Positions 17,461 to 26,358 of a DNA stretch of 64,000 nucleotides are shown one piece after another. This DNA comes from Namhaeicola litoreus (lineage in GTDB: Bacteria; Bacteroidota; Bacteroidia; Flavobacteriales; Flavobacteriaceae): the NCBI RefSeq assembly GCF_042679565.1, contig NZ_JBHTMY010000002.1, positions 248,001 to 312,000 on the forward strand. The letters run 5' to 3'. A program made the translations under genes and the position numbers. The notes beneath the pieces were generated by a model that had not been told where the DNA came from, made no database searches, and was given only the letters and a program-made list of their open reading frames with translations. Position 1 is the stretch's first letter, and every line of letters starts with the position of its first letter.

Positions 17461-18519
17461 CTATAAGATTTCTTCTAATAATTGTATGTACAAAGTAATA
17501 CCATCCTCAATTTCTTTTAAATAAATATACTCATCCGCAGTATGTGAACGCAAGGAATCTCCGGGGCCAAGCTTCAACGAATGACAAGTCAAGTTAGACT
17601 GATCAGACAAAGTGGGAGATCCATAAGTTTCTCTGCCTAATTTAATTCCGGCTTGAACAATAGGGTGCTCTTTTGGAATAAATGATGAGTTTAAACGCAA
17701 AGAGCGTTCTTTCACTTCAACCTTAACGGCTTTTTTCACTTTTTCTAAAACTTCCAGATTACTGTATTTATCTGTTACGCGGATATCCACGACAAAATGA
17801 CAAGTGGAGGGTACAACATTATGCTGGTCACCAGCTTCAATCTGCGTAACCGTCATTTTTACTTCTCCCAAGGTTTCAGAAATTTCAGGAAAATGATATG
17901 TTTTAAACCAATGTATGGCATCCATGGCGTGGTAGATAGAATTATCTCCTTTGCTATGTGCGGCATGCCCTGGAGTCCCGTGAGCATAACAGTCAAGCAC
18001 GAGAAGGCCTTTTTCTGCAATAGCCAAATGTAAAGAAGTAGGCTCACCTACAATCGCAAAATCGATCTTTGGTAAATCAGATAAAACACTTCGAATCCCA
18101 TTTTCTCCCGAGCTTTCTTCTTCTGCCGAAGCCAACAAGACCAAATTATACGCTAGATTCTCCTTTTTATAAAAATATAAAAAAGCCGCTACCAAACTAA
18201 CCAAACATCCTCCCGCATCATTACTGCCTAAGCCGAATAATTTTCCATCTAATATTTCTGGTTGAAATGGATTTTTGGTATAACCCTTATTAGGCTTTAC
18301 CGTATCATGGTGAGAATTAAGTAAAATAGTAGGCTTTGTCTCATCAAAATATAAGTTTTTCACCCAGATATTATTCCCTTTTTGATGAATTTCATCACAA
18401 TAGGCTTTTAAATAATGGGTCAAAATCTCAGCAGTAAATTGTTCCTCCCCAGAAAAAGATTGGGTCGCAATTAGCTTTTGTAATACCTCGATGCTTTCGT
18501 TGTACAATTTCTTTTTCAT
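17461..18519 (-). CDS. argE: M20 family deacylase of the arginine pathway (N-acylcitrulline/acetylornithine deacetylase)
   Basis: Zinc-dependent M20 hydrolase of 352 aa. Metal-binding residues lie in NSHHDTVKP (about 72-80) and ASAEEESSGENG (about 130). The start is taken as ATG 18519, which overlaps the argB stop in an ATGA arrangement; an ATG 18 bp upstream (18537) is less likely. Because the transcarbamylase of this operon is of the acyl-ornithine type, the deacylase probably removes the acyl group from N-acylcitrulline rather than N-acetylornithine. That is inferred from the neighbouring enzyme, not from a residue seen here. Confidence 0.85.
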   Translation of the reverse strand: MKKKLYNESIEVLQKLIATQSFSGEEQFTAEILTHYLKAYCDEIHQKGNNIWVKNLYFDETKPTILLNSHHDTVKPNKGYTKNPFQPEILDGKLFGLGSNDAGGCLVSLVAAFLYFYKKENLAYNLVLLASAEEESSGENGIRSVLSDLPKIDFAIVGEPTSLHLAIAEKGLLVLDCYAHGTPGHAAHSKGDNSIYHAMDAIHWFKTYHFPEISETLGEVKMTVTQIEAGDQHNVVPSTCHFVVDIRVTDKYSNLEVLEKVKKAVKVEVKERSLRLNSSFIPKEHPIVQAGIKLGRETYGSPTLSDQSNLTCHSLKLGPGDSLRSHTADEYIYLKEIEDGITLYIQLLEEIL

Positions 18520-19295
18520 AAAATAAGTGTTGTACATTTTTGCTTTGTTTCATAAAACACATTCGGACTGCCAATGGTTACTTTTTGAACACCTTTTTCG
18601 AGCGCAGCAAAACAGTTTTCTAATTTTGGTAACATCCCCTCTGCAACAATTCTATCTTTTTTAAGCGCTTCAAAATAAGGCTTATTTATCTTTTCAATAA
18701 CCGAATGGTTGTCATTGACATCTCTTAAAACACCATTTTTTTCAAAACAATAGATTAATTCAACGTCGTATTTTTCAGACAAACCAATAGAAAGTTCACT
18801 TGCAATGGTATCGGCATTTGTATTTAATAATTGCCCATTTTTATCGTGCGTAATAGCGCAAAAAACAGGTGTTAATTGGCTATTTAATAAGGCCGAAATC
18901 GTTTTTACATCGATCGAATCTACATCACCGGCAAAACCGTAATCGATTTCCTTGACAACTCGCTTATGCGCCAAAATGCAATTCCCGTCGGCGCCACTCA
19001 ATCCAATGGCATTGCATTGGTTTTTTTGCAAATTAGCAACTATATTTTTGTTGAGCAATCCCGCATAAACCATGGTCACTATTTCTAAGGTAGCAAGGTC
19101 TGTGATCCTTCTTCCATTTACCATTTTCGGTTCTAGTCCTAACTCCTCAGCCATTTCCGAAGCTTTTTTACCTCCGCCGTGAATAAGAATTTTCTTTGAT
19201 GGAATTTGGGCAAAATGGAACAAAAATTCTTCCAATGCTATAGGGTCATTGATCACATTTCCTCCTATCTTTAGGATTTTTAAGCTTTCTTTCAT
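18516..19295 (-). CDS. argB: Acetylglutamate kinase (N-acylglutamate kinase)
   Basis: Phosphorylates N-acylglutamate in the second step of arginine synthesis. The 259-aa amino-acid-kinase fold has ILKIGGNVI (nucleotide-binding Lys near residue 9) and LIHGGGKKASEM (phosphate-binding glycine loop near residue 40). In this pathway type the acyl group may be acetyl or succinyl. The extended N-terminal helix of arginine-inhibited hexameric kinases is absent, suggesting a dimeric, arginine-insensitive enzyme. The stop overlaps the argE start by 4 bp. Confidence 0.92.
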   Translation of the reverse strand: MKESLKILKIGGNVINDPIALEEFLFHFAQIPSKKILIHGGGKKASEMAEELGLEPKMVNGRRITDLATLEIVTMVYAGLLNKNIVANLQKNQCNAIGLSGADGNCILAHKRVVKEIDYGFAGDVDSIDVKTISALLNSQLTPVFCAITHDKNGQLLNTNADTIASELSIGLSEKYDVELIYCFEKNGVLRDVNDNHSVIEKINKPYFEALKKDRIVAEGMLPKLENCFAALEKGVQKVTIGSPNVFYETKQKCTTLIL

Positions 19296-19299
19296 TTTG

Positions 19300-20250
19300 T
19301 TACTTTTTCAATCCTTCCAAAATCTTTTTTAGAACTAGTTGAGCAGAGTAAGTCCTATTATTAGCCTGATGGATCACAATAGATTGATCGCTATCCAAAA
19401 CTTCATCGGCCACCACCACATTTCTCCGAACTGGTAAACAATGCATAAATTTTGCCTTGTTTGTTTGGCTCATTTGTTTGTTTGAAATTGTCCAATTTGG
19501 ATCCTGGTTGATCACCTTGCCATAATCTTTAAAAGAACTCCAGTTTTTTACATAAACAAAATCAGCATTTTGAAAAGCGTTCATTTGATCTGTTTCGATT
19601 TTAGAATCTTTCGTTATTTCGGGATCTAATTCATATCCTTTAGGATGAGTGATCACAAAATCTACATCACTTTTCTGCATCATTTGCACAAAAGAATTAG
19701 CTACTGCATGGGGCAGCGCCCTGGGATGAGGTGCCCAACTCAGTACAACTTTAGGTCTTTCTTTTGTTTTATATTCCTCAATCGTAATGGCATCTGCCAA
19801 GGCCTGTAAGGGGTGTCCAATCGAACTTTCCATGTTTACAATCGGTACCGATGCGTATTTTTTAAAACCAGATAAAACTTCTTCAGCTCTGTCTTTTTCT
19901 TTGTCTGTTAGCGTTGGAAAAGCCCTTATCGCAATAATATCACAATATTGAGAAATCACTTGTGCGGCTTCTTTGATATGTTCGGATTTGCCTTGATCCA
20001 TGACCACACCCTCTTCAAATTCAAGCGCCCATCCTTCATTATTGAAATTCATGACGATACTCTCCATTCCTAAATTCATCGCAGCCTTTTGCGTACTCAA
20101 ACGTGTTCTCAAACTATTGTTAAAAAACAATAAACCAAGTGTTTTTCCGGCCCCAATTTCTCTTTGAATGGGTTGCTGCTTTAATTTTAAAGCTTCTTTT
20201 ACCCAATGATTCAACGAGTCTATGTCATTTACAGATAAATAATGCTTCAT
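19300..20250 (-). CDS. argF': N-acylornithine carbamoyltransferase (SOTCase/AOTCase type)
   Basis: Carbamoylates an N-acylated ornithine rather than free ornithine, giving N-acylcitrulline. The 316-aa protein resembles the characterised Bacteroides fragilis N-succinylornithine transcarbamylase along its length: FFNNSLRTRLSTQKAA for carbamoyl phosphate, SWAPHPRALPHAVANSF, and FMHCLPVRRNVVVADEV. The residue that distinguishes succinyl (Pro90 in B. fragilis) from acetyl (Glu92 in Xanthomonas) substrates aligns with Ser89 in DQGKSEH. The preferred acyl group is therefore not settled. The stop overlaps proB by 4 bp at the other end of the gene pair. Confidence 0.9.
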   Translation of the reverse strand: MKHYLSVNDIDSLNHWVKEALKLKQQPIQREIGAGKTLGLLFFNNSLRTRLSTQKAAMNLGMESIVMNFNNEGWALEFEEGVVMDQGKSEHIKEAAQVISQYCDIIAIRAFPTLTDKEKDRAEEVLSGFKKYASVPIVNMESSIGHPLQALADAITIEEYKTKERPKVVLSWAPHPRALPHAVANSFVQMMQKSDVDFVITHPKGYELDPEITKDSKIETDQMNAFQNADFVYVKNWSSFKDYGKVINQDPNWTISNKQMSQTNKAKFMHCLPVRRNVVVADEVLDSDQSIVIHQANNRTYSAQLVLKKILEGLKK

Positions 20251-21035
20251 TTTCTTCCAATTTTGGTGAATGGAATTATATTTTCAAAGGCATTCAGAAT
20301 AAAATTGTCCTTTAATCCATTTACGATCCAAGTTTCTATTTGCTGATTGTATAAAATTTCTGCGGCATCAATTTTAGATTGCATGCCTCCGGTGCCATGT
20401 GATGATTTTCCTGTGAAAACTTCTTTTCTCAAATCTCCTATACTTTCTACCCTATCAATTGTAACTTTTTCGCCACTTTCTATCGATTCTTTGGTGTAAA
20501 TTCCATCTGTATTCGTAGCGATGATGACTAGATCTACACCCAATAAACTACCTGTAAGCGCAGCTAATTTATCGTTGTCACCAAACTGAATTTCTTCTGT
20601 AGCAACTGTATCATTTTCATTGATGATGGGAATGTACCCATTCTGTACAAGTACATTCAAGGTATTAAAAATATTGTCGCGTGAGGTTTCTCTTTCAAAA
20701 TCCGGATAAGACAACAAACATTGCGAAGTAAGAAGTCCTAATTCTCTGAAATTTTCTTGAAAAATGCGCATCAAATGGGGTTGCCCAATAGCGGCTAAGG
20801 CTTGTTTTACCGTAATCGCTTTACCGTTACTTTCCAATTTTACAAATTGTTTGGCTACCGCGATGGCTCCTGAGCTCACAATAATAAACTCACAACTATC
20901 TTTTAATTGAAAAATCTGACGTGCAATATCTTCTATTTTCCCTCTTGAGATTTGGTCGGTTTCGCGTGTGAGCGTATTGGTACCGATCTTCAACAATACT
21001 CTTTTTTTATCTGATCTGCCCTTCTCCATAAACAT
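20247..21035 (-). CDS. proB: Glutamate 5-kinase (without PUA domain)
   Basis: First step of proline synthesis, phosphorylating glutamate at the gamma carboxyl. The 262-aa protein contains only the amino-acid-kinase domain: VLLKIGTNTLTRE near the N-terminus, VSSGAIAVA, and GDNDKLAALTGSLLGVDL. The C-terminal RNA-binding-like PUA domain of the E. coli enzyme is missing, as in many short ProB proteins. Two starts are possible, ATG 21035 and ATG 21029. Either overlaps the end of proA, so the two proline enzymes are probably translationally coupled. Confidence 0.93.
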   Translation of the reverse strand: MFMEKGRSDKKRVLLKIGTNTLTRETDQISRGKIEDIARQIFQLKDSCEFIIVSSGAIAVAKQFVKLESNGKAITVKQALAAIGQPHLMRIFQENFRELGLLTSQCLLSYPDFERETSRDNIFNTLNVLVQNGYIPIINENDTVATEEIQFGDNDKLAALTGSLLGVDLVIIATNTDGIYTKESIESGEKVTIDRVESIGDLRKEVFTGKSSHGTGGMQSKIDAAEILYNQQIETWIVNGLKDNFILNAFENIIPFTKIGRK

Positions 21036-22203
21036 ACCATTTGTTTGTGACCAAATGCTCCAAACCTATAGGACCTCTCTGGTGCAATTTATCGGTGCTA
21101 ATGGCCAATTCGCCACCCAGACCAAATTGAAATCCGTCTGTAAATCTTGTCGAGGCATTTTGATAAACAGCAGCGGCATCTACTTCATCCATAAATTCCC
21201 TTGCCATTTCGTTACTTTTTGTCAAAATACAAGCTGAGTGCCCTCCTCCAAATTGATTAATCTTATCGATGGCCTCTTGCATACCCTCAACCCTGCCTAT
21301 GACAATTTTATAATCTAAAAACTCTTCATACCAAACACTTTGATCTTCAATTTCTTCTATTCCGTCAAATTTTGAAGTAGTCTCATCTCCCCAAATCTGC
21401 ACGTTAAATTTCATAAGTTGGGCTATTAATCTCTTTAAAAACCCTTCAAAATTTGGCAATTGTCTATCAATTAATACTTTATCCAGTGCGTTACAGGCAG
21501 AGATTTTAGCCACTTTGGCATTCACAATAATTTCTATGGCTTTTTCCTGATCTGCCGATGACGCCAAATAGATGAAATTATTTCCTCGTCCACTTACAAT
21601 CACCGGACAAGTAGCATTTTCTTTGACGAATTGAATTAATTTTTCGCCTCCTCTCGGTATGATCAAGTCGATTTTTTGGGTCGGATTTTTTAAAAATTCT
21701 TGTGTTTCTTCTCTGTTAAAAACCAAATATTCCACCCAATTTTCGTCAACCGAATTAAACTTTAACGCTTCCCGCCATAGTTTAACGATAGACTTGTTTG
21801 AATGAAAAGATTCCTTCCCTCCTTTAAGTAAAATTTTATTACCCGACTTAAATGCGATACCGGCAGCCTCGATGGTAACATCAGGTCTGGATTCGTAAAT
21901 GATCAGTATAGTTCCAAAAGGGGCTGTTCGATTTTCTATTCTCAAACCGTTTTCATGCACAAAAGAGAATCGCTCCTTTCCTAGAGGATCTTCTTGTTGT
22001 ACTAATTGATTCAAAGATTCGATCATGCCCTCAATTTTTGCATCATCAACTTTTAATCGATCGTACATCGCTAAATCTGTGTCTTCAAAACTTTTAAGAT
22101 CCTTCTGATTGATCGCAATGATTTCTGCTCTATTTTTTTCTACGAGCTCGGCCATTTTCAGCAAAACGGAATTCCTTTGTTTTATGCTTAATGTTTTATT
22201 CAT
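21007..22203 (-). CDS. proA: Glutamate-5-semialdehyde dehydrogenase
   Basis: Reduces gamma-glutamyl phosphate to glutamate semialdehyde with NADPH in proline synthesis. It has 398 aa. The catalytic Cys is in NAKVAKISACNALDKVLI (about residue 235), the nucleotide-binding loop is in IPRGGEKLIQFV, and the C-terminal region contains STRFTDGFQFGLGGELAIST. The gene sits between argD and proB, 3 bp after argD, an unusually tight interleaving of arginine and proline genes. Confidence 0.95.
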   Translation of the reverse strand: MNKTLSIKQRNSVLLKMAELVEKNRAEIIAINQKDLKSFEDTDLAMYDRLKVDDAKIEGMIESLNQLVQQEDPLGKERFSFVHENGLRIENRTAPFGTILIIYESRPDVTIEAAGIAFKSGNKILLKGGKESFHSNKSIVKLWREALKFNSVDENWVEYLVFNREETQEFLKNPTQKIDLIIPRGGEKLIQFVKENATCPVIVSGRGNNFIYLASSADQEKAIEIIVNAKVAKISACNALDKVLIDRQLPNFEGFLKRLIAQLMKFNVQIWGDETTSKFDGIEEIEDQSVWYEEFLDYKIVIGRVEGMQEAIDKINQFGGGHSACILTKSNEMAREFMDEVDAAAVYQNASTRFTDGFQFGLGGELAISTDKLHQRGPIGLEHLVTNKWYVYGEGQIR

Positions 22204-22206
22204 TGT

Positions 22207-23334
22207 TTATTCTAAAACTTTTTTCAGCGATATGATAAAATCATCTAGTTGTTTAGAGCTTATATTCAAAGGAGGTAAAATCCTTAAAAGTTTTTTGTTA
22301 GATGCACCACCAGTAAAAATATGCTCTTCCATAATTAGTTTTTTCCTAAGTTCAGCCACATCAAAATCAAATTCCAGGCCCAACATCAAACCTTTTCCTT
22401 TTACTTTTTTTACCTGAGGAATTTGTTTTACTTTCTCAATAAAATCAGCAGAAACAACATTGACGTTTGAGATAAGGTCATCTCTTTGAATCACATCTAA
22501 AACAGCAAGAGCGGCCGAGCATGCCAAATGATTCCCTCCAAAAGTAGTGCCTAATAACCCATAACTCGCTTTAATTTTTGACGAAATTAACACACCTCCT
22601 ATAGGGAAACCGTTGCCCATGCCTTTAGCGGTTGTAATAAGATCTGGCAAAATACCGTGGTGTTGGAAAGCAAAGAACTTTCCACTCCTTCCATATCCTG
22701 ATTGAATCTCATCTGCAATCAAAATCACATCATGCTTTTTACAAAGTCTTTCCAAATCTTTGAAAAACCCTGTATTTCCTTCATCCAACCCACCAACACC
22801 TTGAATTCCTTCTATGATGATCGCACAAACATCATTTTTAGCAAGTTCTTTTTCTACCAAATCAATTTCGTTCAGAGGCAAAAAAGTACTTACTTGTTGC
22901 TGATTAATAGGTGCATTGATCTTTTTATTATCAGTTACAGCAACTGCCGCAGAAGTTCTACCATGAAAGGCGTTCTCAAATGCAATGACACGTTTTTTAC
23001 CTGTATGAAAAGAGGCTAGTTTTAAAGCATTCTCATTCGCTTCGGCTCCTGAATTGCACAAAAACAAAGCATAGTTCTCAAAACCAGACAATTTTCCCAG
23101 CTTTTTAGCCAAAGCCAATTGTATCGGATTAATAATAGAATTAGAATAAAATCCTATTTTTTTTAATTGCTCCGTTATCGCGTTGACATAATCCTCCTGG
23201 GCATGACCAATAGAAATAACGCCATGCCCTCCGTATAGATCGAGATATTTTGCACCCTTCTCATCATAGACATAACAGCCCTTGGCAGAAACCGGAGTGA
23301 CATTATAGACCGGATATACATCAAATAAATCCAT
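22207..23334 (-). CDS. argD: Acetylornithine (acylornithine) aminotransferase
   Basis: PLP-dependent class III aminotransferase converting N-acylglutamate semialdehyde to N-acylornithine. It has 375 aa. The PLP lysine is in TTAKGMGNGFPIGG (about residue 236). The cofactor-binding Asp is in VILIADEIQSGYGR, and the phosphate-binding segment is FLCNSGAEANENALK. Start ATG 23334 gives MDLFDVYPVYNVTPV, matching the usual N-terminus. It is 5 bp after proC. Confidence 0.94.
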   Translation of the reverse strand: MDLFDVYPVYNVTPVSAKGCYVYDEKGAKYLDLYGGHGVISIGHAQEDYVNAITEQLKKIGFYSNSIINPIQLALAKKLGKLSGFENYALFLCNSGAEANENALKLASFHTGKKRVIAFENAFHGRTSAAVAVTDNKKINAPINQQQVSTFLPLNEIDLVEKELAKNDVCAIIIEGIQGVGGLDEGNTGFFKDLERLCKKHDVILIADEIQSGYGRSGKFFAFQHHGILPDLITTAKGMGNGFPIGGVLISSKIKASYGLLGTTFGGNHLACSAALAVLDVIQRDDLISNVNVVSADFIEKVKQIPQVKKVKGKGLMLGLEFDFDVAELRKKLIMEEHIFTGGASNKKLLRILPPLNISSKQLDDFIISLKKVLE

Positions 23335-23339
23335 CCTTT

Positions 23340-24137
23340 TTAAATTTCATTAATTTTTTCGAATGAAGTCACAAGTCCTTTGATAAGCGAAGAACTCAAA
23401 CCTTGGTGCTCCATTTCATTTAAACCTTGAATCGTACAGCCACTGGGGGTTGTTACTTTGTCTATTTCTTCTTCCGGGTGACTTCTACTATCAATCAATA
23501 AACTGGCAGCACCCAGACAAGTCTGCATAGATAATTCTAAGGCCTCCTCACTGTGAAATCCAAGTTGTACAGCTCCCTGTGAAGTCGCCCTTATCAATCT
23601 CATCCAAAAAGCAATGCCACTGGCACAAATCACTGTTGCAGCCTGCATCAAATTCTCTTCAATACACATAGTTTTTCCTAAAGCATTAAAAATGGTCTTT
23701 GCATATTCTACATTTTTCTTTCCCCTTTCATTGGCAGAAATACATGTCATAGATTGACCAACTGAAATAGCTGTGTTGGGCATACATCTGATGATAGGTA
23801 AATCATTTCCTAAAACATCTTCTATGTCACTGATTTTTCTTCCGGTAACCACTGAAATAAGGGTATGCTTTTTGGGATTAATAACATCTTTAATCTCTTC
23901 CAGAACACCTTTTAATTGAGCTGGTTGAACTGCTACAATGATCACATCTGAATACTTTACCAATCTCTTATTCTCGGTGGTTATTTTAACCACGGATAAA
24001 TTTCCTATATTATCTAAAGATCTTGGATTTCTTTTAGACAAATACAACGATTTACATTTGATATGTTGCTTTTCACTTAAAATTCCAATAGCTACAGAAT
24101 AACCTAAATTACCCACCCCAATAATTCCTATTTTCAT
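23340..24137 (-). CDS. proC: Pyrroline-5-carboxylate reductase
   Basis: Final enzyme of proline synthesis. It has 265 aa. The N-terminal Rossmann fold begins MKIGIIGVGNLGYSV. The C-terminal dimerisation domain carries KVTTPSGCTIQGLNEMEHQGL, the conserved substrate-binding signature of ProC. The gene lies between argC and argD, so all three proline genes are inside the arginine operon. Codon usage and spacing look like those of its neighbours. Confidence 0.95.
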   Translation of the reverse strand: MKIGIIGVGNLGYSVAIGILSEKQHIKCKSLYLSKRNPRSLDNIGNLSVVKITTENKRLVKYSDVIIVAVQPAQLKGVLEEIKDVINPKKHTLISVVTGRKISDIEDVLGNDLPIIRCMPNTAISVGQSMTCISANERGKKNVEYAKTIFNALGKTMCIEENLMQAATVICASGIAFWMRLIRATSQGAVQLGFHSEEALELSMQTCLGAASLLIDSRSHPEEEIDKVTTPSGCTIQGLNEMEHQGLSSSLIKGLVTSFEKINEI

Positions 24138-24146
24138 ATTTTCTAT

Positions 24147-25127
24147 TTAAAAATAATTTGCCTTTAATTGTAAACCTGTTTTTTCGTCGATGCCAAAAAT
24201 TAAATTCATGTTTTGGACTGCTTGTCCCGAAGCACCTTTCAATAAATTATCTATTACACTTGTAATCAAAAGCTTGCCTTTAAAAACTTTTAAGTGAAGT
24301 AAGCATTTATTGGTATTCACCACTTGTTTTAAATGAATTTCTTCATCAGATATAAAGGTAAAGGCTGAATCTTTATAAAAATCCCTATAGAGAACTTTTG
24401 CTTGTTCAAGTGATCCTTCGAATTGAGTATAAATGCTTGCAAAAATTCCTCTGCTAAAATTCCCTCTATTTGGAATAAAGAAAAGATCTTGTTTGATACC
24501 TTCTTGTAATTGAGCCAAACTCTGCTCAATTTCACCCAAATGCTGGTGCGTAAAAACTTTATACGACGAAAAATTATTATCTCTCCAGGTGTAATGTGTC
24601 GTTGGTGACAAAGAGGTTCCTGCACCAGTTGCCCCTGTAACGGCGTTGACATGTATATCATCACAAATAAAACCTGCTTTGGCCAAAGGCAAGATCGCCA
24701 ATTGAATAGCGGTGGCAAAACAACCCGGATTTGCAATATGTCTGGCAGTTTTTATTTCGCTTACATTCAATTCGGGCAAACCGTAAACAAATGTTCTTCC
24801 TTCAAATACGGCATCTTTTTTCAGTCTAAAATCATTACTTAAATCAATAATTTTTGTAGAAGAAGAAAAGCTATTCTCTTGCAAAAAGGATTTGGAATTA
24901 CCATGTCCCAAACACAAAAACAGAACATCTACCTCAGGATTAATATGATCTGAAAAATAGAGATCGGTCTCACCTATCAAATCTTGATGAATTTTTGTAA
25001 CAGGATTTCCTGCGTTAGACGTACTATAAATAAAATCGATTTTTACTTGAGGATGGTTGATCAAAATTCTAATCAACTCACCTGCCGTATAACCGGCTCC
25101 ACCTATAATTCCCGCTCTAATGATCAT
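24147..25127 (-). CDS. argC: N-acetyl-gamma-glutamyl-phosphate reductase
   Basis: NADPH-dependent reduction of N-acylglutamyl phosphate to the semialdehyde. It has 326 aa. The dinucleotide motif is GIIGGAGYTAGELIRIL at the N-terminus, and the catalytic Cys lies in HIANPGCFATAIQLA (about residue 130). Start ATG 25127 is 1 bp after the argG stop, so the pair is almost certainly coupled. Confidence 0.95.
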   Translation of the reverse strand: MIIRAGIIGGAGYTAGELIRILINHPQVKIDFIYSTSNAGNPVTKIHQDLIGETDLYFSDHINPEVDVLFLCLGHGNSKSFLQENSFSSSTKIIDLSNDFRLKKDAVFEGRTFVYGLPELNVSEIKTARHIANPGCFATAIQLAILPLAKAGFICDDIHVNAVTGATGAGTSLSPTTHYTWRDNNFSSYKVFTHQHLGEIEQSLAQLQEGIKQDLFFIPNRGNFSRGIFASIYTQFEGSLEQAKVLYRDFYKDSAFTFISDEEIHLKQVVNTNKCLLHLKVFKGKLLITSVIDNLLKGASGQAVQNMNLIFGIDEKTGLQLKANYF

Positions 25128-25128
25128 A

Positions 25129-26313
25129 TCAGCCTTTGTTTACATGATTAAATATCTTACCCTGATTGGCCGTAATTTTTATAAAACCTTTGGCATCATC
25201 AGCCGTCCATCCTTCATTGCTTTCACCATAACTGGCAAAAGAGGAATTCATTAAATCGTGGGCAGAATTAATACCGTTTAAAGCAAACCTATATGGATGG
25301 AGGGTTAAAAATACATCACCGGAGACATACCTTTGTGTATCTTCCAGAAAAACTTCAATATTTCGCATGACTTCGTCCAAATAATGGCCCTCATGCAACA
25401 TCATCCCGTACCAATTGCCCAATTGTTCTTTTTGAAATTGTTGCCATTTAGTGAGCGTATGTTTTTCCAATAAGTGGTGTGCCTTAATGATGATGAGCGG
25501 AGCAGGTGCTTCAAATCCTACCCTTCCCTTTATACCGATAATTGTATCTCCAACATGAATATCTCTTCCGATGGCATAAGCCGAAGCCATTTTGTTTAAT
25601 TTTTCGATATTATTTACGGGCTTATCATTTTCTCCATTTATCGCAACCAACTCTCCCTTTTGAAAGGTTAAAGAAATGTTCTCTGATCCACTTCGGGTGA
25701 GTTGACTTGGATATGCTTCACTTGGCAAAGCATCTTTGGATTTTAGCGTTTCTTGTCCGCCTACACTTGTCCCCCATAATCCTCTATTGATAGAGTATTT
25801 TGCCTTTTCCCATGAATATTCAATGCCGTTGGCTTGCAAATAATCAATTTCCTCTTGTCTTGCTAATTTTTTATCCCTGATGGGTGTAATAATTTCAATT
25901 TCGGGTGCCAAAATTTGAAATATCATATCAAATCTCACTTGGTCGTTGCCGGCACCGGTACTTCCGTGCGCAATGTAATTTGCACCAATTTTCTTGGCAT
26001 ATTCTACAATCTCGATGGCCTGAATAATTCTTTCTGCACTTACACTCAGCGGGTAAGTGTTATTTTTTAAAACATTACCATAAATAAGGTATTTTACTAC
26101 TTTTTCATAAAAAGTTTGTACAGCATCCAGAGATACATAACTCGCTGCTCCTAATTTCAAAGCTTTGTCTTTGATCTCAGAAATTTCTTCTTCACTAAAA
26201 CCCCCGGTGTTTACACTTACTGCGTGCACCTCAAAATTCTCTTCCTTTGATAAATACATGGCGCAATAAGAAGTATCCAATCCACCACTATAGGCTAATA
26301 CAAGTTTTTTCAT
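25129..26313 (-). CDS. argG: Argininosuccinate synthase
   Basis: Condenses citrulline with aspartate using ATP. It has 394 aa. The ATP pyrophosphatase P-loop is AYSGGLDTSY (about residues 8-17). The GSTGAGNDQVRFD loop and SINRGLWGTSVGG are diagnostic. It is the second gene of the operon, 45 bp after the GNAT gene. Free citrulline must come from deacylation of N-acylcitrulline in this pathway layout. Confidence 0.96.
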   Translation of the reverse strand: MKKLVLAYSGGLDTSYCAMYLSKEENFEVHAVSVNTGGFSEEEISEIKDKALKLGAASYVSLDAVQTFYEKVVKYLIYGNVLKNNTYPLSVSAERIIQAIEIVEYAKKIGANYIAHGSTGAGNDQVRFDMIFQILAPEIEIITPIRDKKLARQEEIDYLQANGIEYSWEKAKYSINRGLWGTSVGGQETLKSKDALPSEAYPSQLTRSGSENISLTFQKGELVAINGENDKPVNNIEKLNKMASAYAIGRDIHVGDTIIGIKGRVGFEAPAPLIIIKAHHLLEKHTLTKWQQFQKEQLGNWYGMMLHEGHYLDEVMRNIEVFLEDTQRYVSGDVFLTLHPYRFALNGINSAHDLMNSSFASYGESNEGWTADDAKGFIKITANQGKIFNHVNKG

Positions 26314-26358
26314 TGTTGATTACTTTGCTCAAAACAATAATACTCATTGTTTTGTTGA

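Noticed and set aside
18519..18537. ATG 18537 as the argE start
   Set aside because: ATG 18519 forms an ATGA overlap with the argB stop and gives the usual N-terminus; the longer form adds six unlikely residues.
24329..24736. 135-codon minus-strand frame inside argC
   Set aside because: Same-strand, out-of-frame shadow of argC, which has an intact catalytic motif.
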